Shown one piece after another: positions 26,008-35,400 of a DNA stretch of 64,000 bases; position 1 is the first letter of the stretch, and the number at the start of each line of letters is the position of its first letter. Made by a program: the position numbers and the translations under genes. Location: contig CALXMT010000010.1 in NCBI GenBank assembly GCA_944389545.1, forward strand, positions 1-64,000, read 5' to 3'. The notes under the pieces were generated by a model that saw only the letters and a list, made by a program, of their open reading frames with translations, did no database searches and was not told where the DNA came from. Origin of the DNA: an uncultured Kiritimatiellota bacterium (lineage in GTDB: Bacteria; Verrucomicrobiota; Kiritimatiellia; RFP12; DVOR01).

Positions 26008-27342
26008 ATGGACGATTTGTTTGAGCGTGAGGATGAGGGGCGGGAGGCCGAGCGGGTGGACCCGGCGAAGTTGGGGCCGTTGCCGGCGCGGATGCGGCCG
26101 CGTACCCTCGAGGATATCGTGGGGCAGGACCATCTGTTGGCGCCGGGACGTCTGTTGCGGCGCGTGATTGAGAGCGACCGTTTCACCAACCTCATCTTCT
26201 ATGGGCCGCCCGGCACCGGCAAGACCACGTTGGCCGAGGTCATCGCCCGCACCACGCATCGCCGTTTCGAGCGCACGAGCGGCGTCACGAGCAATGTCGC
26301 CCAGTTGCGCGCCGTCTGCGAGCGTGCCCGCGAGGTGCGCGGCCACATCGGGACGGTCCTCTTCGTGGACGAGATTCACCGTTTCAACAAGTCCCAGCAG
26401 GATGTCCTTCTGCCCTATATTGAGGATGGCACGGTGACGCTCATCGGCGCCACCACGCACAATCCCGGCATCTTCATCAACACCCCGCTCGTCTCCCGCT
26501 CGCTCGTCTTCGAGCTCCACGCCCTCGACGCGGCGGCCATCAAGACCGTCCTGGCCCGGGCCCTTGCCGACCGCGAGCGCGGCCTGGGCGATGCGAACGC
26601 CGTGCTTGAGCCCGAGGCCGCGGATTTCCTGGCGCAGGTCTGCGACGGCGATGCCCGCCGCGCCCTCACCGCGTTGGAAATCGCCGTGCGCTCCACCCCG
26701 CCCGGGGCCGACGGCCGCATTGTCGTCACGCCCGAGGTCATGGCCGAATGCGTCCAGCGCCGCGTCATCGCCTACGACAAGGACGAGGACCAGCACTACG
26801 ACACCATCTCCGCCTTCATCAAGTCCATCCGCGGTTCCGACCCCGACGCGGCGGTCTACTGGCTCGCCAAGATGCTCGAAGGCGGCGAGGACCCCCGCTT
26901 CATCGCGCGGCGACTCGTCATCTCGGCCTCCGAGGACATCGGCAACGCCGACCCGCGCGGACTGACCATCGCCGTGGCGGCCATGCAGGCCGTCGAGTTC
27001 GTGGGCATGCCCGAGGCGCGGATCAACCTCGCCCAGGCCACCACCTACCTCGCCTCCGCCCCGAAGTCCAACGCCGCCTACCTCGCGCTGGACGAGGCCG
27101 CCGCGGATGTCCGCTCCGGACGCGTCCAGCCCGTGCCCGAGCACCTCAAGAATGTCCATGTCAAGGCGGAGGGCAAAGCCGAGGCCCCGGCCTACAAATA
27201 TCCGCACGACTTCGCCGACACCGCCGTCGCCCAAGACTACCTCACCGTCCCCAAGACTTACTATCGCCCCAAACCCGCGGGTTACGAGGAGACCATCGCC
27301 AAGCGCCTCGCCTGGCTTAAAGCGAAGAAAGAGGGGCGCTGA
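26008..27342 (+). CDS. rarA: Replication-associated recombination protein A (RarA/MgsA) AAA+ ATPase
   Basis: AAA+ clamp-loader-like ATPase acting at stalled replication forks. 444 aa; the N terminus has RMRPRTLEDIVGQDHLL, Walker A GPPGTGKTT (about residues 66-74), Walker B VLFVDEIHRF (about 117-126), sensor region GATTHNP, and the MgsA C-terminal region with LVISASEDIGNADPRGL. Start ATG 26008 lies six bases past a TATAAT. The stop TGA at 27340-27342 is the loop of a repeat-cassette palindrome. Monocistronic. Confidence 0.93.
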   Translation: MDDLFEREDEGREAERVDPAKLGPLPARMRPRTLEDIVGQDHLLAPGRLLRRVIESDRFTNLIFYGPPGTGKTTLAEVIARTTHRRFERTSGVTSNVAQLRAVCERAREVRGHIGTVLFVDEIHRFNKSQQDVLLPYIEDGTVTLIGATTHNPGIFINTPLVSRSLVFELHALDAAAIKTVLARALADRERGLGDANAVLEPEAADFLAQVCDGDARRALTALEIAVRSTPPGADGRIVVTPEVMAECVQRRVIAYDKDEDQHYDTISAFIKSIRGSDPDAAVYWLAKMLEGGEDPRFIARRLVISASEDIGNADPRGLTIAVAAMQAVEFVGMPEARINLAQATTYLASAPKSNAAYLALDEAAADVRSGRVQPVPEHLKNVHVKAEGKAEAPAYKYPHDFADTAVAQDYLTVPKTYYRPKPAGYEETIAKRLAWLKAKKEGR

Positions 27343-28283
27343 CGCGCCCCAGAGAACAGAGAACGGAGAACAGAGAACGGAGCGCCCCTGCGGGGCGACG
27401 GGTGGGGCGCTGGGAGTGTGTGGAAGGTTTGCCCTGCGGGGCTGACACGAAGGTGCACGAAGGACCACAAAGGCACACGAAGACTGCCAGAATGGATTGG
27501 AAATCACAAAGGACACCGTGCAGGCGCGAAGCGACAAACCCTCCACGGCTAAGGACACCAAGGAAGGCAACGCAGGGGGCGGGCCGTGCGTGCGCGCAAG
27601 GCGCACGTCCGGCCCGGGGGCCTGGAGGGGCATGGAGGGCTTCGCACGCCATGCTTTGGTTTTTGGGAGTCCTCCGGCGTCAGCTTCGTCCTATATGTCC
27701 TATACGTCCTATATGTCCTACCGCGCTGTCCTTCTGGCACATCGCAGACGTGCCGAGGGTGCAGGGGCAATTGGAAGTTTGGAAGCTTAGAGGATTGGAG
27801 GCTTGGCTATTTTACCCATCGCCTCACCCGTCGCCCCGCAGGGGCGCTCTCTGTTCACTGTTCACTGTTTTCTGTTCTCTAGGGCGCGTTAGCGCCCTCC
27901 CCTGCCGGGGCGTGGGGCAGCGCCCCACATCCCAATCAGCCAATCAGCCAATCAGCTAAATTCTTTGTGTCCTTTGTGATTTCTAAAGACACACTGGCAG
28001 TCCTGCGTGCGCTAGCACGCCGCCCCCCTCTGTGTCCCTCTGTCCTCTCTGTGCTCCTCTGTGTCCTCCGTAATCTGCGGTAGCCGTGGAAGGTTTGGTG
28101 CTTCGCACCTGCACGCCCCACGCTGGCAGTCTTTGTGTATCTTCGTGGTTCTTCGTGAACCTTCGTGTCGGCCCCGCAGGGTAAACCTCCCACACTCTCC
28201 CAGCGCCTTCGCCGGTCGCGCGCTTGCCGCGCGCTCCGTTTTCCGTTTTCCGTTCTCCGTTCTCTGGGCGGCGTTAGCCGCCC
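27333..28283. repeat. Mosaic of repeat cassettes between convergent genes
   Basis: About 930 bases with no gene. From the rarA end inward: palindrome with the stop codon (27333-27350), heptads GGAGAAC, hairpin GCGCCCCTGCGGGGCG, a CTGGGAGTGTGTGG module, and a CACGAAGG 9-bp tract to about 27492. From the opposite gene inward (28283 to about 28116) the same order appears in mirror image. Between lie the GCCGTGGAAGGTTTGG module, a 9-bp GTCCTATAT array (27688-27720), an 8-bp array (about 27771-27807), another cassette (27830-27897) and AATCAGCC repeats (about 27932-27955). Confidence 0.8.
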
Positions 28284-29512
28284 ACCAACAGGGCGGCGAG
28301 GGCGCGGGTCAGGGAGAGGGTGTCGGGGGCGTCGCCCAAGGGGAGGTCGGTGGCGCAGGCGACGGGCGCGTCGGCGCGGCCATGGGTGCCGCGGATGCGG
28401 GCGACGTTGGCCGAGCAGTGGAAGGGATTGGCGCCGAAGAAGAGTTCGCAGGGGTCGAAACCGGGCTTGTTGTGGATATCGACGTGGGTGGCGTAGTCGG
28501 GCGCCTCGCGCGGGTCGTCCCACCACGGCCAGGCGAACCAACAGCCGGGCTTGGCGATGAGTTCCAAATCGGCGCCGGCGATACCTTCGCGGACGGTCTC
28601 GACCTCGGGGAGGGCGGCGAGAAGGCGGCGGGCCTCCTCCTTGGCCGCGGGGTCGGCGCAGTAGACCGGGGCGACCTGGTGGTCGCAGAGGGCCAGGGCG
28701 CGGGTCTGGTAGAGGTCGGGATAGCGCATGGCGCGGACGGGGCGCGTGGCGAAGAGTCCGGCCTGTCGCAGGACGCGGTTGGGGAAGGCGACCGTGCCGG
28801 TGACGTCGGTGATGGCGTAGTCACCGAGGATGAGCAACGCATAGCCCTGCGCGCGGGCGGCCGCGACCAGTTGGTCGACCTGCGCGACGAGTTCGCGAAC
28901 CGAGGCCTCGACCTTGGGGTGGCGCGTGCCGTGGCGCTGCAGTTGGTAGTCGAGGGTGGGGAGATAGACGAACATCAGCTCGGGGGCGTCGCCGCGGGCG
29001 ATGCGTGCGGCCAGGGCGGAGGCGATGCCGCGGCCGACCTTCGGGTGGGCTAGGGGGCCCCAATAACGCCAGAGCTTGACGGGGTTGTCGCATCCCAACA
29101 CGCGCGTGGGCTTCTGATAGGTGGCCATGATCATGCCGCCGCCATGCGTGTGGATGGGCGCGGGGGAGACCAGTTCCTCGACGTCCTCGCCGAGGGATTG
29201 CTGGAAGAAGTAGACGCCCACGCGGCCGCCTTTGGCGCGGAAGGGCTCCCAAATGCGCGGGCCCCGGACCAGTCGCGACGACTGGCACCAGAACTGCGTC
29301 TGGAAGGTGTCGCGCAGGTAGAGGCCGTTGGAGGGGATGCCGTGTTCTGCGGGCGGGAGCGCGGTGCGGAGCGTGGCCTGGGCCACGCAGGTGACCGCGG
29401 GGGAGACCGGCGTCACCGGGCGCACGGGCATCCCGGCCAACCGCTCCACGCCGGCCTGGCGGAGCAACTCCGCGCCCAACGCGGCAACGCTGAGAACCAG
29501 AATCTTGCGCAT
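28274..29512 (-). CDS. Alkaline phosphatase superfamily nucleotide pyrophosphatase/phosphodiesterase-like protein
   Basis: 412 aa. Resembles type I phosphodiesterases (PF01663 type), metal-dependent hydrolases of the alkaline phosphatase fold. Visible features are MRKILVLSVAALGAELL at the start, PAVTCVAQATLRTALPPAEHG (the likely nucleophile Thr region, quoted in part), YLPTLDYQLQRHG (Asp/His ligands), LLILGDYAI and GTHGRADAP. No clear signal peptide. Third gene of a minus-strand operon, starting one base after the upstream gene's stop. Substrate cannot be read from sequence. The TAA stop lies in a cassette palindrome (28266-28283). Confidence 0.75.
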   Translation of the reverse strand: MRKILVLSVAALGAELLRQAGVERLAGMPVRPVTPVSPAVTCVAQATLRTALPPAEHGIPSNGLYLRDTFQTQFWCQSSRLVRGPRIWEPFRAKGGRVGVYFFQQSLGEDVEELVSPAPIHTHGGGMIMATYQKPTRVLGCDNPVKLWRYWGPLAHPKVGRGIASALAARIARGDAPELMFVYLPTLDYQLQRHGTRHPKVEASVRELVAQVDQLVAAARAQGYALLILGDYAITDVTGTVAFPNRVLRQAGLFATRPVRAMRYPDLYQTRALALCDHQVAPVYCADPAAKEEARRLLAALPEVETVREGIAGADLELIAKPGCWFAWPWWDDPREAPDYATHVDIHNKPGFDPCELFFGANPFHCSANVARIRGTHGRADAPVACATDLPLGDAPDTLSLTRALAALLVGG

Positions 29513-29513
29513 G

Positions 29514-29951
29514 TCAGGGCGTCACGTCGTCCGCCGAGGTCACACCGTCCGGCCCCAAGGACCGCAGGCTGTAGCCCTCGCCTTTGGGCGTGTATTGGAT
29601 GGTGCGGCCCCAGGCATCCGTGAGCGCCTTGGCGCCGAGGATCTCCTCGGTCACCAAGCGTTGCAGGGAGTCCGGGACGCGGCCCCCGTTCCCGAGGGCG
29701 TAATCCTCAATGGCCGAACGGATGCGCGTGAGGCGGTTGCGCGTGAGGGCGATCAGCTCCTCGTTCGCACTCTCCGACTCCGGCGGAAGCAGATTCTCGC
29801 CGGGGGCGACCTGCGTGTTGTCCGTGGTCGCCGTGCCGGGCGGCTTGATGCCGAAGTTCCCGCACAAGAGGCCGATGCCGACGCCAACGAGGGCGGCGAC
29901 CACCATGAGGGCACTGACGATGGCACTGGTCTTCTTGCTGGGAACTTCCAT
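29514..29951 (-). CDS. GspG-like (type II secretion pseudopilin-related) membrane-anchored protein
   Basis: 145 aa. One N-terminal membrane segment (about residues 9-30, SAIVSALMVVAALVGVGIGL), a Pro/Glu-rich linker, and a C-terminal region TDAWGRTIQYTPKGEGYSLR followed by SLGPDGVTSADDV. This tail resembles the GspG signature DPWGxPYxY...SxGxDG with its calcium-binding aspartates. A classical prepilin cleavage motif is missing, so it is probably not a processed pilin. It lies 8 bases after the rpiB-glyA stop. Confidence 0.6.
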   Translation of the reverse strand: MEVPSKKTSAIVSALMVVAALVGVGIGLLCGNFGIKPPGTATTDNTQVAPGENLLPPESESANEELIALTRNRLTRIRSAIEDYALGNGGRVPDSLQRLVTEEILGAKALTDAWGRTIQYTPKGEGYSLRSLGPDGVTSADDVTP

Positions 29952-29959
29952 GGTCGGGC

Positions 29960-31645
29960 TCAGGGGACGGGGAAACGGGCCGCGAGCGTCTTGACTTCGG
30001 CGCGGATGCGCGCGGCAAGGGCGGCATCCTCGGGGGCGCGGAGCACCTGGGCGATCCAGGCGCCGATCTGGCGCATCTCCTCGGGGCCCATGCCGCGCGT
30101 GGAGACGGCGGCGGTGCCGATGCGGATGCCGGAGGTGACGAAGGGCGTTTCGGTGTCGTAGGGGATGGTGTTCTTGTTGCAGACGATGCCGGCGGCGTCG
30201 AGCGCGGCGGCGGCGACCTTGCCGGTGATGCCGGCGGCCTTCACGTCCACCAGGAAGAGGTGGTTGTCCGTGCCGCCGGAGACCAGGCGGAAGCCGGCCT
30301 CGGTGAGCGCGGCGGCGAGGGCCTGCGCGTTGTCCACGATGCGCTGGGCGTAGGCGTGGGCGTCGCGGTGGAGCCACTCGGCAAAGCAGACGGCCTTGGC
30401 GGCGATGACGTTCTCCAGCGGACCGCCCTGCAGGCCGGGGAAGACGCTGCGGTTGATGTCCTTGGCGAACTTCTCCTTGCAGAGGATCAAGCCGCCGCGG
30501 GGGCCGCGCAGGGTCTTGTGCGTCGTGGAGGTCACGAAGTCGGCGTAGGGCACGGGGCTGGGATGGACGCCGCCGGCGACGAGCCCGGCGATGTGCGCCA
30601 TGTCCACCATGTAGTAGGCGCCCACCTTGTCGGCGATTTCGCGGAAGCGCGCGAAGTCGATGGTGCGCGGATAGGCGGAGGCGCCGGCGAGGATGAGGCG
30701 CGGCTTGCACTCCAGCGCCAGACGCTCGATGGCGTCGTAATCCAGGCATTCGGTCTCCTTGTCCACCGTGTAGGGGACGATGTTGTAGAGCTTGCCGGAG
30801 AAGTTGGCCGGGGAGCCGTGGCTCAGGTGGCCGCCCTGGTCCAGGCTCATGGAGAGGATGGTGTCGCCGGGCTTGAGGAAGGCGTTGTAGATCGCCATGT
30901 TCGCCGCGCTGCCGCAGTGGGGCTGCACGTTCGCGGCCTCGGCGCCGAAGAGCTGCTTCACGCGCTCGATGGCCAGCGTCTCCACCGCGTCCACCGGCAG
31001 GCAGCCATTGTAGAAGCGCTTGCCCGGATAACCCTCGGCGTACTTGTTGGTGAGGACGGAGCCCTGGGCCTCGCGCACGGCCGGGGAGGTGTAGTTCTCG
31101 GAGGCGATCAAGTTGATGGTCTCGTCCTCCTGGCGGATCTGCGCCACGATGGCCGCGTGCACCTCCGGGTCAGCCTTCGCCAACAGAGAGGCCTCGGCCA
31201 GACGCCCCGCGCGGTCGCACTTCGCCAGACGGCGGACGTGGCGCTCGGCGCCGGAGAAGGGCGTGTCCAACCACAGCGCCAAGGCCCGCGTGGCGGACTC
31301 GCCGTCAAGGGCGCGCGCGGAGAGGACAAAGACGTTCGCGTCGTTGTGCTCGCGGGACAGCTTCGCCACCGCCTCATCCGTCACGATGGCCGCGCGGATG
31401 CCGGTGAAACGGTTCGCGATGATGCTCATGCCGATGCCGGTGGTGCACAACAGCACACCCCGCTCGGCCTTCCCTTCCAGTACCGCCTCGCACACCGGAA
31501 CGGCGAAATCGGTGTAATCATCCGGCGCGGACGCGTCGAACGAACCCACGTCGAGCACCTCACAGCCGCGCCCCTTCAGGAACTCGACAAGTTTGGCCTT
31601 CAATGCCACGCCGGCGTGGTCGCACCCAATCGCAATCGTGCTCAT
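29960..31645 (-). CDS. glyA: Fused ribose-5-phosphate isomerase B and serine hydroxymethyltransferase
   Basis: One 561-aa frame carries two enzymes. Residues 1 to about 150 are Rpi[12 protein letters not shown], catalytic-Cys segment [15 protein letters not shown], and [16 protein letters not shown]. From about residue 165 it is Gly[38 protein letters not shown], and the PLP lysine in [13 protein letters not shown]. GlyA makes glycine and 5,10-methylene-THF from serine; RpiB interconverts ribose- and ribulose-5-phosphate. ATG 31645 has AAGGAG 6 bases upstream; an earlier in-frame start lacks a site. The usual HSGSQAN of SHMT reads HCGSAAN. rpiB and glyA are neighbours in some bacteria, so fusion is plausible; there is no stop or shift between the halves. 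Confidence 0.92.
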   Translation of the reverse strand: MSTIAIGCDHAGVALKAKLVEFLKGRGCEVLDVGSFDASAPDDYTDFAVPVCEAVLEGKAERGVLLCTTGIGMSIIANRFTGIRAAIVTDEAVAKLSREHNDANVFVLSARALDGESATRALALWLDTPFSGAERHVRRLAKCDRAGRLAEASLLAKADPEVHAAIVAQIRQEDETINLIASENYTSPAVREAQGSVLTNKYAEGYPGKRFYNGCLPVDAVETLAIERVKQLFGAEAANVQPHCGSAANMAIYNAFLKPGDTILSMSLDQGGHLSHGSPANFSGKLYNIVPYTVDKETECLDYDAIERLALECKPRLILAGASAYPRTIDFARFREIADKVGAYYMVDMAHIAGLVAGGVHPSPVPYADFVTSTTHKTLRGPRGGLILCKEKFAKDINRSVFPGLQGGPLENVIAAKAVCFAEWLHRDAHAYAQRIVDNAQALAAALTEAGFRLVSGGTDNHLFLVDVKAAGITGKVAAAALDAAGIVCNKNTIPYDTETPFVTSGIRIGTAAVSTRGMGPEEMRQIGAWIAQVLRAPEDAALAARIRAEVKTLAARFPVP

Positions 31646-31675
31646 GTAATTCTCCTTGCTAAACGGATTACGCAT

Positions 31676-31686
31676 AGTATAGCACA
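31676..31686 (-). promoter_or_regulatory. Extended -10 promoter of the rpiB-glyA operon
   Basis: On the minus strand TGTGC precedes TATACT (31681 to 31676), 30 bases before the ATG. It is the same 11-base signal as at 17976-17986. Confidence 0.5.
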
Positions 31687-31689
31687 TCA

Positions 31690-32375
31690 ATGAAGGGAAG
31701 TTTGGAAGCTTGGAAGTTTGGATGCTTGGAGGAGCCCCAGAGGTTGGATCCCAAACTGCCGCCCTTGGCGGCGATGAAGCCGTAAGGGGCGCTTTGCGCC
31801 CCGGAGAACGGAGCGTGCAGCCCGAAGGGCAAACCTTCCACGGCCACGGAGAACGGAGAACAGAACGCGCGGCAAGTGCGCGACGGGCGGGGCCGCTGGG
31901 AGGGCGTGGGAGGTTTACCCTGCGGGACTGACACGAAGGACCACGGAGAACAAGGGGCGCTGACGCGCCCCGGAGAACGGAGCGTGCAGGCGCGAAGCGC
32001 CAAACCTTCCACGGCCACAGAGAACGGAGAACAGAACGCCCCTGCGGGCGACGGGCGGAGTGGTGAGCCAGGGCTTTTCGGCCTCATCGCCGCCAAGGGC
32101 GGCAGCCCAGGCTCCAATCTCTGTGGCTCCTCCAAGCCTCTAAACCTCTAAGCTTCCAAGCTTCCAATTGCACCTGCACCCCCGGCACGTCTGCGACGTG
32201 CCAGAAGGACAGCGCGGTAGGACATATAGGACGTATAGGACATATAGGACGACGGCTGACGCCGCTTGCACAGCGGCTTCTTCGTCGCGCGCTTGTCGCG
32301 CGCTCTCTGTTCTCGGTTCTCTGTTCTCCGTTCTCCAAGGCGCGCCAGCGCCTTCTCTTGCGCGGTGTGGGGTTG
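31690..32375. repeat. Repeat mosaic between the divergent rpiB-glyA and debranching-enzyme genes
   Basis: No gene. Contains an 8-bp GGAAGTTT/GGAAGCTT array (31694-31731), two long cassettes (31786-31886 and 31954-32055) whose heptad arrays are split by a GTGCAG...CCTTCCACGGCCAC insert, a CTGGGAGGGCGTGGGAGG module (about 31896-31930), another 8-bp array (about 32134-32168), a 9-bp AGGACATAT/AGGACGTAT array (32219-32250) and a third cassette (32284-32353). Confidence 0.85.
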
Positions 32376-32386
32376 TTTGGTATGAT
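32376..32386 (+). promoter_or_regulatory. Putative promoter of the debranching-enzyme operon
   Basis: GTTTGG precedes TATGAT (32381-32386), the same TTTGG plus -10 arrangement as before fusA and the topoisomerase gene. The ATG follows 42 bases later. Confidence 0.4.
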
Positions 32387-32428
32387 TGTGTCAAGTGAAA
32401 CGAGGGACATAAAGAGAGGGACTTCGTA

Positions 32429-35400
32429 ATGAGACAAGAACCTGCGGCTGGCAGCCATCTTTTGCGCTGGGTCGGCGATATTCTTGAGATTCGGGCTTTC
32501 CGCGAAGAGCGGGGCGCGGGACGTATGGTTTTCCGTACGAACCTGGGTGCGGCCTCGGTGCATCAGCGCGAGGTGTTGGCGCACGTGGATGAGGCGCGAC
32601 TGATCAGCGGCGACGATTGGCACGACATCCCGATGGAGTCCTGTGGGCGCGGAGAATGGCGCGTGCGCATCCCGCTTCTGGAGGTGGGTGTCTTTGCGGG
32701 CAAGATCTGTTTCATCCCCAACCACACGCCGATCCCGGAGTGGGCGGACGGTCAGAACACCATCATCAAGGTGGCCCCCGCGCACACGATGGCCGACAAC
32801 TCCGTCTACGCGGCCTTCACGCGCCAGTTCGGCCCCGTCATGGCCGCGCCCTTCGCGCCCACCCCCTTCGCGGACGAAGAGAAGGCGCTGGACAAGGCGG
32901 GCTACACCGTCATCCCGCCGAGCGGCACCTTCCGTTCGTTGGCGCGTCACCTCGACCACATCTTCTCGGGTCTGGGCTTCCGCAACCTGCTCCTCCTGCC
33001 CATTCATCCCACCCCGACGACCTATGCGCGCATGGGCCGCTACGGCTCGCCCTTCGCGGGACTGGACTTCCTCTCGGTGGACCCCGCGCTGGCGGAGTTC
33101 GACACCTCTGCCACGCCGCTCGATCAGTTCCGCGAGCTGGTGACGGCGACCCACGCGCACGACGGCCGCCTCTTCATGGATCTGCCCGCGAACCACACGG
33201 GCTGGGCCGCGACCTTCCAAATCCACCATCCGGAGTGGTACAAGCGCAACGTGGACGGCTCCTTCCATTCGCCCGGCGCCTGGGGCGTCACGTGGGCGGA
33301 CCTCGTGGAGCTGGACTACTCCAAGCCGGCCCTCCGCCGCAAGATCGCGGATGTCTTCCTCTATTGGTGCCGTCTGGGCGTGGACGGCTTCCGTTGCGAC
33401 GCGGGCTACATGATCCCCAAGGCCGCCTGGGACGTCATCGTGGCCCTGGTGCGCCGCGAGTTCCCCGACACCGTCTTCCTGCTCGAAGGCCTGGGCGGGC
33501 CGATGGAGACCACCGAGGCGCTCATCGGCGACTCAGGCTTGGACTGGGCCTACTCCGAAGTCTTCCAGACCTACGACCGGCGCGCCTTCGAGGCGATGCT
33601 CCCGAACACCCTGCGCCTCTCCGAGCAGCGCGGGCCCCTCATCCACTTCGCCGAAACGCACGACAACAACCGTCTGGCCGCGACCTCGCCGGCCTGGGCG
33701 CGTCTGCGCCTGATGCTCTCGGCCATGCTCGCGCAGCAGGGCGGCTTCGGCATCACCGCCGGCGTGGAGTGGTATGCCCAGGAGAAGATCGACGTGCACG
33801 GGTGCGGCGGGTTGAACTGGGGCGCGGCGGACAACGCGTGCGCCCTCATCCGCCGCTTGAACGCCATCCTGCGGTGCCACCCGCTCTTCGGCCCCGGCAC
33901 GTCGCTCGCCATGGTGCAACGCGGCGGCGGCAACGTCCTGGCCGTCACCCGTTCGCGCCCGGGCCATGAGCCGCTCCTCATCTTGGCGAACCTGGATTGG
34001 AAACAGCCGCAGAGCGTCTCCTTCGACGCCTCGGGCTTCCCTTACCGCGAGGCCTACGACCTCATCGAGGGCAAGCCCTGCCTGGTCAACCCCCTGCGTA
34101 TGCCGCTCAAGCCCGGCCAGGTGCGTTGCCTCTCCTCGCGTCCGGGCGATCTCACCGCCGTGGAAGGCGCGGCCAGCCAGCGCGGCGCCGCCCCCATCAC
34201 CGGCATGGCCAAGCGCTACCGTCTGGTCATGGCCCTGCGCACGCTCAAGTGGACGGAGCAATCCGCCGACCTCTACAAGGATGACCTGGACGCCTTGGCC
34301 AACCGCTTCATCGCGGACCCGCTGGCCTTCGCCGACCACCGCGCCATCACCCTGCGTCTGCCTTCGGACCTGCGCCGCGAGGTCATCGTGCCCACGGGTG
34401 CGCTCCTCTTCGTCACCGCGGCCTCGCCCTTCCGCGTCACGCTCTTCGACGCCGAGGGCGCCGCCATCAGCTCCGGACGCTCCATCTCGCTGGCCGATGG
34501 CGGCCAAGGCCTGATGCTCCCCGTCCGCCGCGAGTTCGACGCCTACCTCGGCCCCCAGCGCAACACCGTCCGCCTGACGCTCGACGCCGAGCTTTACGCC
34601 CCCACCGGCGCCCAACGTCACCGCTCCACCGTCTGGGCCCTCGGCCTGGGCGAGACCACCGGGCGCGTCAAGCGCCGCTTCTCCGGACTGGAGGTCAAGG
34701 ACCTGGCCACCGCCCGCGCCCTCCTCACCAACGGCACCGGCGCCATGGCCCAAATCCGCCTGAAGTGGGGCGACATCCGCTCGCAGTACGACTGCCTGCT
34801 GGCCCTCAACCGCCACCCCTCCGTGCCCGACGACCGCCAGGTCTTCCTCACCCGCTGCCGCGCCTGGATCCTCTGCAACGGCTTCTCCGCACCCCTCGGC
34901 GGCCCCTGCCTGGTCCACGTCACCGTCGCGCCCGACGGCTCGGCCGCGGAATGGCGTTTCTCCGCCCCCTGCGGCATGGGCCGGCGCGTGCCCATCACCC
35001 TGCGCGTCGCCCTCGAGCCGGGCACCAACCGCGTCGTCCTCCGCTTCAAGCGCGAGCGCAACACGGGCCCCTTCCGCGACCCCGCCGTCACCGTCGGCCT
35101 CGTCCTCCGCCCCGACATCGAGTGGCGCAACTTCCATTGCAAGACCAAGGCCTACGCCGGCCCCGAACGCGACTGGCCCAAGGCCGTGACCAACCGCCCC
35201 GATGGCTTCGACTTCGCCCCCGAGCCGGGCGTCAAGATGGCCCTCACCATGGCCGGCTCCGAGTGGAACCCCGAAGCGCAGTGGACCTACAACGTCACCC
35301 ACCCCGAGGAGGCCGCGCGCGGCCAAGAGGGCGCCAGCGACCTCTGGAGCCCCGGCTGGTTCCACATCGAGCTCGACCGCGGCCAGGAGGCCACCCTCGT

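Noticed and set aside
25903-27633. Minus-strand frame spanning the rarA region and its flanking repeats
   Set aside because: Mostly antisense to rarA; its ends are translated repeat cassettes.
27549-27770. Small frames with RTYRTYRTY-type peptides here and at 32168-32398
   Set aside because: They are translations of the 9-bp arrays and change with array phase; similarity between loci reflects the DNA repeat and not a protein family.
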